Source: UBA1413 sp964349885
GTDB lineage: Bacteria; Bacteroidota; Bacteroidia; Bacteroidales; Prolixibacteraceae
NCBI GenBank assembly: GCA_964349885.1
Contig: CAYGIQ010000057.1
Location: forward strand, 1 to 15,331
Direction of reading: 5' to 3'
Length of the DNA: 15,331 nucleotides
Position 1 is the stretch's first letter. The number at the start of each line of letters is the position of its first letter. Both the position numbers and the translations under genes were made by a program. Shown here piece by piece: positions 7,743 to 15,206 of this stretch. The notes under the pieces were generated by a model. The model was not told where the DNA came from. It was given only the letters and a program-made list of their open reading frames with translations, and ran no database searches.

Positions 7743-9191
7743 ATGATTACCGTTTTTGTTCTATACCTGCTTATTTTAATGGGAATTGTTTTCCATTCGG
7801 CCCGCCGTTCAAAAACCAATGCCGATTTTATCATTGGTGGAAAAAAGATTTCGGGTTTCTCTCTCGCCCTTTCGGAGCGGGCTACCGGCGAATCGGCTTG
7901 GTTGTTGCTGGGCTTAACCGGTCATGCCTATGCAGAGGGTTTGTCGGCCATTTGGGTGGCAATAGGCTGCGTGGCTGGCATTTTCTTTCTCTGGATCTTT
8001 ATGGCTGAGCCTTTGCAGAGATTAACTGAAAAAACGGGAGCCCAGACTGTTTCAGGTCTGTTTTTTAAAACCTTCGAAGGGCACACCCAAAAGATAGGGC
8101 TGCTTTCGTCGGGCATCATCATTTTCTTTTTTATGCTCTACATTGCTGCACAGTTCAGCGGCGCCGGGAAAATTTTCAACGACACCTTCAACATCGATCC
8201 ATTCTGGGGTATGGTTGTTGGTTCTGCCTTAGTTACCCTCTATACTATGCTCGGCGGATTTATAACCGTGGTTGCAACCGATGCCTTTCAGGCAATGTTA
8301 ATGGTGTTCACCTGCGTTGTTCTCCCCATCGTTGCCCTAATAGTGGCAGCCACCTACCATCTGCCTTTTGCCGGGGAGTTGCTGTTGGCCGACTTAACCA
8401 CACCACGCAACGCAGTGGCATCATCGGGCGCGTTTCTTTTAATCTTAAATGGTTTAAGCTGGGCATTTGGGTACACAGGTCAACCACAGCTGCTTACCCG
8501 GATGATGGCCATGCGCAATCCTTCCGATACCCGCAGAGCGAGATGGCTGGCCATTGGGTGGACGCTGTTGGCTTACGGAGGAGCCTTCCTTATTGGGTTG
8601 GTGGGTTATCAGCTTGCCATGGCCGGTATTCTGGGCGATGCCACAGCGAGACTTACGCAAGACGCAGAAAAGATAATGCCGATAATGGTTATGACGCTCC
8701 TGAATCCATTGCTGGCAGGAATTCTCCTCTCGGGGGCCATCTCTGCTATGATGTCGACTGCTTCGTCGCAGCTTATGGTGGTTTCATCGGCCATAACCGA
8801 AGACTTATACCGACCGCTCAAAAAGAGGATACTTTCCGATCGCTCAATGTTAATGGGCAACAGAATAGCCACCCTTACAGTTGGGCTTTTTGCGTTTCTA
8901 CTTGCCCTTACTATGGAGGAAACGGTATATGGGATGGTATCGTATGCTTGGAGCGGCATCGGCGCAGCATTCGGTCCAGCAGTGTTGCTGCTGCTATTCT
9001 GGAAAAGGTTTTCGGCAGCTGGAGTATATGCCAGTATGCTTACCGGAACCATCACTGCTGTGATTTGGAAAACTTGGTTAACCGACAGCACGGGCATTTC
9101 AGAACGAATGGCCTCCTATTTACTGGCATTTACAGCGGCAATCCTCTTTAGTTTGCTGTTTCCGGTTAAAGACCGGCTACCGAAAACTTAA
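7743..9191 (+). CDS. putP: Na+/proline symporter, SSS family (PutP-like)
   Basis: This is an inner-membrane sodium:solute symporter, most likely taking up proline. It has 482 aa (E. coli PutP has 502), with hydrophobic segments throughout in the SSS pattern. Family motifs are LYTMLGGFITVVATDAFQAMLM (166-187) and LSGAISAMMSTASSQLMVVSSAITEDLYR (from 329). Residues matching the proline site of E. coli PutP are kept: Y133 (Y140), W240 (W244), Y244 (Y248) and P248 (P252), within SWAFGYTGQP. S338 and T339 match the Na+ ligands S340 and T341. The other sodium-site motif differs: RATGESAW (46-53) stands where PutP has GASDMSGW, so D55 becomes G49 and an acidic E50 sits one position later. The end overlaps the convergent aldose epimerase gene by 26 bp. 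No short-range promoter is visible; a -7-like element lies about 245 bp upstream. A related organic solute is possible. Confidence 0.9.
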   Translation: MITVFVLYLLILMGIVFHSARRSKTNADFIIGGKKISGFSLALSERATGESAWLLLGLTGHAYAEGLSAIWVAIGCVAGIFFLWIFMAEPLQRLTEKTGAQTVSGLFFKTFEGHTQKIGLLSSGIIIFFFMLYIAAQFSGAGKIFNDTFNIDPFWGMVVGSALVTLYTMLGGFITVVATDAFQAMLMVFTCVVLPIVALIVAATYHLPFAGELLLADLTTPRNAVASSGAFLLILNGLSWAFGYTGQPQLLTRMMAMRNPSDTRRARWLAIGWTLLAYGGAFLIGLVGYQLAMAGILGDATARLTQDAEKIMPIMVMTLLNPLLAGILLSGAISAMMSTASSQLMVVSSAITEDLYRPLKKRILSDRSMLMGNRIATLTVGLFAFLLALTMEETVYGMVSYAWSGIGAAFGPAVLLLLFWKRFSAAGVYASMLTGTITAVIWKTWLTDSTGISERMASYLLAFTAAILFSLLFPVKDRLPKT

Positions 9192-10296
9192 ATATGGTAG
9201 TTGAAACGAAGCGTTCTCCTGGCACCAACAATGTGGATGGAAAATGTGGTTGATTTGGACTATCGGGAAAGTGTTGCGTTTCGAAACAGAAGCCGCCCCG
9301 CCTAACAAAGGGTTGACCGCTCTTACCAATTTCGCTTCCCTGAAAGTGGTTCGCTGTGAAAAACTGCATGCCCGGTTCGGTGGTAAAGACCTCCATATAG
9401 CGGCCACTTTCTGGTTCATAGGCACTTCCCGCAAATGCAAGCTCCCCCGGCTCTTTATTCAGTACGTAATTAAAATCGTATCCCGATGCGATTGTAAGCT
9501 GTGGGTGCTCCTCATCGATTCGCTCGCCAATGGCACGCGGTGATCTGAAATCGAGCGGAGACTCGGCAACCCCGACAAACTCACCTGTAGGAATCATCAG
9601 CTCATTGACTTCGGTAACATCATCGGCATTGATTACTACAACGTGTTCCAATACATTGCCATTGCCCTCACCGCGGAGGTTAAAGTAACCATGATTGGTT
9701 AAGTTGATATGGGTTGGAGCATCAGATTCGGCCTCATAATCGATGCGCAATTCATTCTCTTCGGTTAGTGTAAATACTACCGTTACCCTTTTATTTCCGG
9801 GAAAACCATAGGTGCCGTCGGGGCTTTCGAGGGTCATGGCAACTCGGTTGCCCGTTTGGTTGGCCTCCCAAACCTGTCGAGAGAAGGTACTTGACCCAGA
9901 GTGCAGGGTGTTGCCATTGTTGTTGGCTTCCAATGGATAGGTGATATCGCCAATGGTAAAAGCAGCTCCCCCAATTCGGTTTGCAAAGGGGCCGACTGTA
10001 GCTCCATGACTGGCGCTATATTGCACATAGTCGGCGATACTGGAGAAGCCCAGCATAACATCGGCTAAAGAGCCATCTCTACTGGGTGCATATATGGAAA
10101 CAATCTTTGCTCCATAGTTGGTAAGCGTAACCACCATTCCGCTGCTATTGGACAGTGTAAACAGAGTAGTTTCTTTGCCGTCTATCACCGATTGAAAATC
10201 GGCAAGGGTATAGGGCAATTCTAGACCTTTGGGATTTTCTGAACAGGCCCCCGATAGTAGTAGCGTTGCCAATAAAAAAAGTGCCGTATTTTTCAT
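9166..10296 (-). CDS. galM: aldose 1-epimerase (mutarotase), lipoprotein form
   Basis: It interconverts alpha and beta anomers of galactose, glucose and related aldoses. I chose ATG at 10294-10296 (376 aa) because it begins a lipoprotein signal, MKNTALFLLATLLLSGAC, with acylated Cys18 followed by SENP; an upstream in-frame start at 10341 would spoil it. The enzyme therefore acts outside the cytoplasm, in the periplasm or at a membrane. All residues known as catalytic or substrate-binding in GalM are present: R107 in GPFANRIGG, H132 in GNTLHSG, H202 in INLTNHGYFNL, D274 in SGYDFNYV and the general base E339 in FCFETQHFPDSPNQP. The length is normal for the family plus signal. The gene converges on putP and its last codons overlap it. 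It may condition sugars released outside the cell for uptake, though no sugar transporter or hydrolase is adjacent. Confidence 0.95.
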   Translation of the reverse strand: MKNTALFLLATLLLSGACSENPKGLELPYTLADFQSVIDGKETTLFTLSNSSGMVVTLTNYGAKIVSIYAPSRDGSLADVMLGFSSIADYVQYSASHGATVGPFANRIGGAAFTIGDITYPLEANNNGNTLHSGSSTFSRQVWEANQTGNRVAMTLESPDGTYGFPGNKRVTVVFTLTEENELRIDYEAESDAPTHINLTNHGYFNLRGEGNGNVLEHVVVINADDVTEVNELMIPTGEFVGVAESPLDFRSPRAIGERIDEEHPQLTIASGYDFNYVLNKEPGELAFAGSAYEPESGRYMEVFTTEPGMQFFTANHFQGSEIGKSGQPFVRRGGFCFETQHFPDSPNQPHFPSTLLVPGERFVSTTIFKFSVAGL

Positions 10297-10524
10297 TTTT
10301 TCAGTCGATTGGTTGAGCCCGAAAGTACAAAAAATTGACAATCGGAGGGTTTAATTCTAAATATTTAGGCAATGTATAGCAAGAGAGGAAACTTTAGACC
10401 CCACTGTTTGTTGAGGTATATGGAACACAATTTCAATTAAGGTTGGCAGGATTATCAGAAAATGCACCTCTATAATGAGACATTGCCCTTCGTCTGCCAT
10501 TGTACAACCAATTTACAGCTTACT
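10297..10524. other. divergent intergenic region between galM and the SDR gene
   Basis: This 228-bp region must hold promoters for both flanking genes. The only near match is minus-strand TACTTTCG at 10320-10327 (one mismatch to TAnnTTTG), 23 bp before galM. I see no exact -7 match for the plus-strand gene and no other structure. Confidence 0.35.
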
Positions 10525-11397
10525 ATGAAAGTGGCAATTTCGGGATACCGTGGTCTTATAGGAAAAAGACTGGAGCGTAAATTATCGGCGGCAGGGCATG
10601 AGATTGTCAGGCTTGAACGTCGCCTGCTTTACGACTATTCCCACGAACAACTTGCCCTTCGTTTGAAGCGAACCGATGCTATTGTGCATCTTTCGGGGGC
10701 CCCCATCCTCAAACGGTGGACTGCGGCCAATAGAAAGGTTATGCACAACAGCAGGATTGTTACTACCCATAACATCGCTGGAGCGATCAAGAAATTGGCT
10801 CCTGAAGAGTGCCCAAAGGTAATGGTATCGGCATCGGCCATTGGGTTGTACAAACCCAATCACCTCCATTCGGAAGATAGCCGCGATTATGCTGGACATT
10901 TTGCGGCCCAGCTGATTGTAGATTGGGAAGCAGCCAATGCCAGTCTGCCCAATGGAATTAGAAATGTGATTTTCAGGATTGGATTGGTGCTCGACCGCGA
11001 AGCCGAACTGATTAAAAAACTCAAACTTCCCTTCCTTCTTTTTGCAGGTGGTCCTATTGGAAATGGTCGTCAACCTTTTCCCTTCATTCACTTAAACGAC
11101 GTTACTGCCGCTATCGAATGGGCCATTAAAGAATCAGCCGCGCAGGGCGTTTACAACTTAGTCGCCCCTGAGCAGGTAAGCAATGCCAAATTTTCGGCTG
11201 GGTTGGGCAAAAGATTGCACAGGCCTTCATGGTTCCCGGTACCCCGGTTTCCGCTAAGGCTCCTTTTCGGCCAAGCCGCTCAGTTGGTATATGAAAGTCC
11301 TGCCGTTGAGCCAACCCGACTGGTGCGTGAAAAATTTTCGTTCGCTTACCCTACACTCGATGGGGCGCTGGATCAAATTTTTGAATCGAAAGCATGA
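10525..11397 (+). CDS. TIGR01777-type NAD(P)-binding SDR protein (YfcH-like)
   Basis: This is an atypical short-chain dehydrogenase/epimerase-fold protein of the YfcH group; the in vivo substrate of the family is unknown. I chose ATG at 10525 (290 aa), which begins directly with the first beta strand and nucleotide-binding loop MKVAISGYRGLIGKRL (GxxGxxG at 7-13). An in-frame ATG at 10462 would add 21 residues that match nothing. Further family motifs are VHLSGAPILKRWT (54-66), the SRIVTT segment (76-81), VSASAIGLYKPN (101-112, where most members have SSAVGYYG), the RIGLVL strand (151-156) and PFPFIHLNDV (184-193). The C-terminal DUF1731-like helix region RFPLRLLFGQ...REKFSFAYPTLDGALDQIF is intact. 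It is cytoplasmic. Its TGA abuts the stop of the convergent pckG with no bases between. Confidence 0.9.
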   Translation: MKVAISGYRGLIGKRLERKLSAAGHEIVRLERRLLYDYSHEQLALRLKRTDAIVHLSGAPILKRWTAANRKVMHNSRIVTTHNIAGAIKKLAPEECPKVMVSASAIGLYKPNHLHSEDSRDYAGHFAAQLIVDWEAANASLPNGIRNVIFRIGLVLDREAELIKKLKLPFLLFAGGPIGNGRQPFPFIHLNDVTAAIEWAIKESAAQGVYNLVAPEQVSNAKFSAGLGKRLHRPSWFPVPRFPLRLLFGQAAQLVYESPAVEPTRLVREKFSFAYPTLDGALDQIFESKA

Positions 11398-13185
11398 TTA
11401 GAGTCGGCTTCTTAGCAGGGTAAATTCCTGTTGTAAAAGATTGGGAAGCCTGTCGCCATATTTACTGTAGGACTCTTCAATAAGCTTGCACTCCTCCTTC
11501 CACTGGTCAGTGCTGACTTCAAGCAGTTCTGGTAGGCTTGGAGCCACATCCTCGATGCCCTTCAGATTGATATCTTTGGCCAAAGGCACATAGCCAATGG
11601 GCGTTTGCTGCGCTTCTATCTGGTTGCTGCAGCGGTTGAATATCCACTCCAGCACTCTGATATTGTCGCCATACCCGGGCCAAAGCCATTCTCCTTCCCT
11701 ATTTTTCCTGAACCAGTTGACGTTAAAAATTCGGGGCAACTTGTGCTTATTCGGAGCTTGCAAACCCATATCGATCCAGTGCTGAAAGTAATCGCCCATA
11801 TGATAACCGCAAAAAGGAAGCATGGCAAACGGATCACGGCGAACCCCTGCCTTCAGTCCAATGGCAGCCGCAGTAACTTCCGAACCAACAATAGACCCCA
11901 TAAATACACCATGGTTCCAGTTGTAGGCTTCAAAAACCAGTGGGACAGTGGAGGGTCGTCGCCCTCCAAACAGAAAAGCAGAAATAGGTACACCCGCTGG
12001 ATTTTCCCATTCCGGATCGATGGCAGGGCATTGGGCGGCAGGCGCCGTGAACCGTGCATTGGGATGGGCAACCAGCTCTCCGGTTGCTGGATCGTGAACC
12101 TTGTTTTTCCAATTTATGGTACCGGAAGGACAACCATGCCCGATCCCCTCCCACCAAACATCACCATCAGGTGTTAAGCCAACATTGGTAAAGATGGCGT
12201 TCTCCTGCATACTGAGCATGGCATTGGGATTGGTATCCATTGAAGTCATGGGGGCCACACCAAAGAAACCGGCTTCAGGATTTATGGCATAAAGCCGTCC
12301 ATCGTGGCCAAATTTCATCCATGCGATATCATCTCCTACGGTTTCGACCTTCCATCCCGGAATGGAAGGAATTAGCATAGCCAAATTGGTTTTACCACAC
12401 GCGCTGGGAAACGCTGCAGCTGCATAGATCTTTTCACCTTTGGGATTGGTAATCCCCATAATCAGCATATGCTCGGCCATCCAGCCTTGCTGACGGGCCA
12501 TATAGGAGGCGATGCGCAGGGCAAAACACTTCTTACCAAGCAGTGCATTGCCACCATAACCCGATCCATAAGACCAAATTTCGCCCGTTTCGGGAAAATG
12601 GGAGATGTATTTTTTTTCAATAGGGGCACACGGCCAGGCAACATCCTGCTGCCCGGGGTCCAAAGGTGCACCCACCGAATGAACAGCAGGTACAAAATAG
12701 CCATCGGTACCCAGCAGATCGAGTACCGCTTGCCCCATGCGGGTCATTAGACGCATGTTTACCACCACATAGGCCGAATCGGTAATTTCAACGCCAATAT
12801 GGGCTATTTCGGAGCCTAAAGGCCCCATGCTGAAAGGAATAACATACATGGTTCGTCCCCGCATAGACCCCCTGTATAAATCGCGCATGGTCTGCTTAAG
12901 TTCTTCTGGGTCGCGCCAATTGTTGGTAGGTCCTGCATCTTCGGGTCGCTTGGTGCTTATAAAGGTGCGGTCCTCGACCCTGGCAACATCCGATGGATCG
13001 CTTTGAAAGTAGTAGCTGTTGCGACGCTTCTCGGGATTTAGTTTAACGGCAGACCCAGAAACCACCATATCATCAAGCAAACGTTGGTTCTCCTCTTCAG
13101 AACCGTTGCACCAATAAACTTCGCTGGGCCGACAAAGTTCAATCCATTCATCAACCCATGCTTTGAGTTTTGTGTGATTCGTCAT
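11398..13185 (-). CDS. pckG: phosphoenolpyruvate carboxykinase (GTP)
   Basis: It catalyses oxaloacetate + GTP to PEP + GDP + CO2, the entry step of gluconeogenesis; in fermentative Bacteroidota the enzyme can also run toward CO2 fixation. The 595-aa length is typical of the GTP class. Visible features are VARVEDRTFI (68-76) with the substrate-binding Arg, WSYGSGYGGNALLGKKCFALRIAS (204-227), the P-loop with its reactive cysteine FPSACGKTN (259-267, C263, K265), the metal site VGDDIAWM (283-290, D286), the GRRPSTVPL segment (408-416) and the guanine-pocket region FNVNWFRKNREGEWLWPGYGDNIRV (from 487). These separate it from ATP-dependent PckA. ATG at 13183-13185 gives a normal N-terminus. The leader may be about 140 nt if the -7 element at 13329-13336 is used. 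No terminator is visible, because the stop is directly against the convergent SDR gene. Confidence 0.98.
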   Translation of the reverse strand: MTNHTKLKAWVDEWIELCRPSEVYWCNGSEEENQRLLDDMVVSGSAVKLNPEKRRNSYYFQSDPSDVARVEDRTFISTKRPEDAGPTNNWRDPEELKQTMRDLYRGSMRGRTMYVIPFSMGPLGSEIAHIGVEITDSAYVVVNMRLMTRMGQAVLDLLGTDGYFVPAVHSVGAPLDPGQQDVAWPCAPIEKKYISHFPETGEIWSYGSGYGGNALLGKKCFALRIASYMARQQGWMAEHMLIMGITNPKGEKIYAAAAFPSACGKTNLAMLIPSIPGWKVETVGDDIAWMKFGHDGRLYAINPEAGFFGVAPMTSMDTNPNAMLSMQENAIFTNVGLTPDGDVWWEGIGHGCPSGTINWKNKVHDPATGELVAHPNARFTAPAAQCPAIDPEWENPAGVPISAFLFGGRRPSTVPLVFEAYNWNHGVFMGSIVGSEVTAAAIGLKAGVRRDPFAMLPFCGYHMGDYFQHWIDMGLQAPNKHKLPRIFNVNWFRKNREGEWLWPGYGDNIRVLEWIFNRCSNQIEAQQTPIGYVPLAKDINLKGIEDVAPSLPELLEVSTDQWKEECKLIEESYSKYGDRLPNLLQQEFTLLRSRL

Positions 13186-13222
13186 AATGTATCGTTTCCA
13201 TACAGTTTAAAAAATTGTAGCC

Positions 13223-13240
13223 GCCATTTGGGAAAATGGC
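13223..13240. repeat. hairpin in the pckG leader
   Basis: GCCATTT (13223-13229) and AAATGGC (13234-13240) form a perfect 7-bp stem with a 4-nt loop. After one mismatch, two further pairs (C13221-G13242, G13220-C13243) extend it. It lies 38 bp upstream of the pckG ATG and would be in the leader transcript. A regulatory role is only a possibility. Confidence 0.4.
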
Positions 13241-13257
13241 AGCGACAGGCAGAGAAA

Positions 13258-13431
13258 ATGGCCTTAATGGGCGACAGCAATTGGTTACTGCCTTTTCATA
13301 GGTTTGGTATGGCTTATTCTCTGTTTGACAAAGATAAACTTATCGCAGAAATTAAAGGTTGGATGAAACAGGCTATTTTCCTGAATTTTGTCATTGAAAA
13401 TTCAACCTCAATGATAGCTGAATCGAATTAA
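13258..13431 (+). CDS. possible small ORF, hypothetical
   Basis: This is an open frame of 57 codons (start MALMGDSNWLLPFHRFGM, or Met4 at 13267) with mixed, plausible composition (FDKDKLIAEIKGWMKQ) and no signal peptide or known motif. It lies antisense to the presumed pckG leader. The frame stays open upstream into the pckG antisense strand, which weakens the case. No clear ribosome binding site or -7 element precedes it. I cannot separate it from a chance frame. Confidence 0.15.
   Translation: MALMGDSNWLLPFHRFGMAYSLFDKDKLIAEIKGWMKQAIFLNFVIENSTSMIAESN
13329..13336 (-). promoter_or_regulatory. possible -7 element for pckG
   Basis: The minus strand reads TATCTTTG, an exact TAnnTTTG match, 143 bp upstream of the pckG ATG. 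It would give a leader of about 140 nt carrying the hairpin at 13223-13240. No -33 element is obvious, so this is tentative. Confidence 0.35.
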
Positions 13432-13624
13432 ACCATCGAATGTTAACATAAACAAATGCACTGAATGAATAGCTTTTAGGAGGCTCAATACATCAGCCAT
13501 TAAAACTTTATACAACTCGCTCTACCCATCCGAAAACCATTGTCAAACGCATAAACCTCCATAATATGCAGGAGTAATACGCTACAGTTCAGGCTGTAAA
13601 AACAGAATTTTGCAACAAGTTGGC

Positions 13625-14524
13625 TTAAGACCGGGGATGGAAGTGCGAGATGGTACTTTTCAAATACTCCTTGTCGAGATGGGTATAAATCTCGGTAGTT
13701 AATATAGACTCATGCCCAAGCATTTCCTGGACTGCACGCAGATCGGCTCCCCCATTCACCAGATGGGTTGCAAAAGAGTGGCGAAAAGTGTGCGGACTGA
13801 TTTTCTTCTGCAAGCCAACCTGGGTGGCAAGATTTTTAATAATGGTGAAAATCATTACACGGCTCAATTTTTTACCCCTTCGGTTAAGGAAGAGCACGTT
13901 TTGATTCTCTTTGTTTACAGATAAGCACTTACGATATCCCTCGAGGTAGATAGTGATTTCGCGCATTGCGTTCTGACTAATGGGAACCAAACGCTCCTTA
14001 TCGGCTTTACCCTCAACCCTAAGATAACCCTGATCGAAATGCAGATTGCTAATCTTTATGTTTACCAACTCCGATACACGCAACCCGCAGCTGTATAGCG
14101 TTTCGAGCATGGCCCGATTTCGCTGGCCTTCAGGTTTGATGATATTTACAGAGTCGATGAGCAGGTCAATTTCCTCAATGCTAAGCACATCGGGCAGCTT
14201 TCGTCCAATCTTGGGAGATTCCAACAAGGATGTGGGATCGTGCAGCATCTTTTCTTCGATTAACAAAAATCGAAAGAAGGATTTGATACCAGAAATGGTC
14301 CGTGCCTGTGTACGGGGACTAACACCCTGTTCATTGAGCCACTCCACAAACTTTTTTAGATGCTGTAATTTTACCTTTTCAGGGGTAATTTTTTGGTAAT
14401 TGGCATCCAGAAAGACATTTAATTTATTGATATCGTTAATGTAAGCAGATACTGAATTTTGCGACAACGATTTTTCCAGCCTCAAAAAATTCTCAAACCC
14501 CTTCTTCGTCTCAGACCACCTCAT
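13625..14524 (-). CDS. xerD: site-specific tyrosine recombinase XerD
   Basis: It acts with XerC at the dif site to resolve chromosome dimers at division. The 299-aa length is standard for XerD. Residues 1-105 form the SAM-like core-binding domain (FENFLRLEKSLSQNSVSAYINDI...SPRTQARTISGIKSFFRFL); residues about 108-299 are the catalytic domain. All catalytic residues are present: R149 (YSCGLRVSEL), K173 (VEGKADKER), H245 and R248 (SPHTFRHSFATHLV), H271 (LGHES) and nucleophile Y280 (EIYTHLD). The match to chromosomal XerD, the lack of excisionase or cargo genes and the housekeeping neighbours argue against a mobile-element integrase. It is transcribed divergently from aroQ across a 156-bp gap. 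Confidence 0.93.
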   Translation of the reverse strand: MRWSETKKGFENFLRLEKSLSQNSVSAYINDINKLNVFLDANYQKITPEKVKLQHLKKFVEWLNEQGVSPRTQARTISGIKSFFRFLLIEEKMLHDPTSLLESPKIGRKLPDVLSIEEIDLLIDSVNIIKPEGQRNRAMLETLYSCGLRVSELVNIKISNLHFDQGYLRVEGKADKERLVPISQNAMREITIYLEGYRKCLSVNKENQNVLFLNRRGKKLSRVMIFTIIKNLATQVGLQKKISPHTFRHSFATHLVNGGADLRAVQEMLGHESILTTEIYTHLDKEYLKSTISHFHPRS

Positions 14525-14590
14525 AACAATTAATTAAATTGATTAAAAACCGCTCAACAATCCTTCGACCCTCTGCATCGAAAATTATTT

Positions 14591-14598
14591 TACTTTTG
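14591..14598 (+). promoter_or_regulatory. -7 promoter element for aroQ
   Basis: TACTTTTG, preceded by TTT, matches TAnnTTTG and sits 82 bp upstream of the aroQ ATG. The -33 region is not obvious; the nearest approximation is TTCG at 14564-14567, 23 bp upstream. Confidence 0.5.
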
Positions 14599-14680
14599 AA
14601 AAATAAATAAGCTCCTTCTATAATACCGTAGCGTAGCGTTTATAAAAGTAGTTATTCTAAGTCATATACAACAAAAAAAT

Positions 14681-15109
14681 ATGAATATTCTCATAATTAA
14701 CGGCCCCAATCTCAACTTGCTCGGCAAGCGTGAGCCCGGTATTTATGGTAATAAGGGATTTGAAAAGCATTATGAGCAGTTAAAATTGGCCTATCCAACA
14801 GTTATGTTCGATTATTTTCAATCCAATATTGAAGGTGAGCTAATCGACAAGTTGCATGCTTTTGGTTTTACTGGCGATGGTATTATACTGAATGCCGGTG
14901 CTTATACCCATACCTCTATAGCTATTCGAGATGCCATTGCAGCCCTTCGGGTAGCGGTAGTAGAAGTTCATATAACAAACACCCTGAGTCGAGAGGAGTT
15001 TCGGCACACCTCGGTAATTGGTCCGGTTTGCAAGGGGTGCATCATGGGTTTTGGACTCAACTCATACAACTTGGCGGTAGAGAGTTTTATGGTCGCACCG
15101 GCAGATTGA
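14681..15109 (+). CDS. aroQ: 3-dehydroquinate dehydratase, type II
   Basis: It dehydrates 3-dehydroquinate to 3-dehydroshikimate, the third step of the shikimate pathway to aromatic amino acids; the type II enzyme is a cytoplasmic dodecamer. The 142-aa length is typical. Motifs are INGPNLNLLGKREPGIYG (6-23) with the catalytic Arg17 and Tyr22, QSNIEGELIDKLH (47-59), ILNAGAYTHTSIAIRDAI (69-86) with Asn71, EVHITN (95-100) with catalytic His97, and EEFRHTSVIGPVCKGCIMGFG. ATG at 14681 begins the first beta strand directly. It is followed 97 bp later by pyruvate kinase on the same strand, which appears to have its own promoter element. Confidence 0.97.
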   Translation: MNILIINGPNLNLLGKREPGIYGNKGFEKHYEQLKLAYPTVMFDYFQSNIEGELIDKLHAFGFTGDGIILNAGAYTHTSIAIRDAIAALRVAVVEVHITNTLSREEFRHTSVIGPVCKGCIMGFGLNSYNLAVESFMVAPAD

Positions 15110-15117
15110 ACCTTTTG

Positions 15118-15131
15118 CATTGTAAACAATG
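15118..15131. repeat. short inverted repeat after aroQ
   Basis: CATTGT-AA-ACAATG is a perfect 6-bp inverted repeat starting 8 bp after the aroQ stop. A loop of 2 nt is too tight for a full RNA stem, and no T-tract follows, so it is not a clear terminator. It could be a protein-binding site upstream of pyk. Confidence 0.25.
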
Positions 15132-15175
15132 GTTAACATACCCGCCGATAGTCGTGGGGTTCGCAGCATATTATT

Positions 15176-15183
15176 TACTTTTG
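15176..15183 (+). promoter_or_regulatory. -7 promoter element for pyruvate kinase
   Basis: TACTTTTG, preceded by TTT as at aroQ and susC, matches TAnnTTTG. It ends 23 bp before the pyk ATG, leaving a short leader. Confidence 0.55.
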
Positions 15184-15206
15184 CACCATCCACAAATTGA
15201 CCATTT

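Larger units (their letters stand above)
13186..13624. other. 439-bp region without a confident gene between pckG and xerD
   Basis: It contains the likely pckG leader and promoter, a short hairpin at 13223-13240, and a low-confidence small open frame on the plus strand (13258-13431). Near the xerD end there is a weak inverted repeat, TACAG/CTGTA with a 6-nt loop, without a T-tract. No RNA gene family is recognised. Confidence 0.5.

Noticed and set aside
8609..9097. 162-codon minus-strand frame opposite putP
   Set aside because: It lies wholly within putP, whose SSS-family motifs are clear; it has no family features of its own.
10582..11091. 169-codon minus-strand frame opposite the SDR gene
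   Set aside because: The SDR motifs on the plus strand settle the coding frame; the other is a chance open frame.
13084..13257. Plus-strand frame that would extend the small ORF upstream
   Set aside because: The first part lies antisense to the confidently coding start of pckG; it is a shadow frame.
13560..13620. Inverted repeat TACAG/CTGTA downstream of xerD as its terminator
   Set aside because: The stem has only 5 bp and no T-tract follows on the minus strand.
13625..14524. Tyrosine recombinase as the integrase of a mobile element
   Set aside because: Length, motifs and housekeeping neighbours fit chromosomal XerD. There are no attachment repeats, excisionase or cargo genes, and the nearest tRNA is about 7.7 kb away.
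14630..14645. Tandem GTAGC GTAGC upstream of aroQ as the start of a repeat array
   Set aside because: Only two short units, with no further copies or spacer pattern; not a CRISPR or iteron array.
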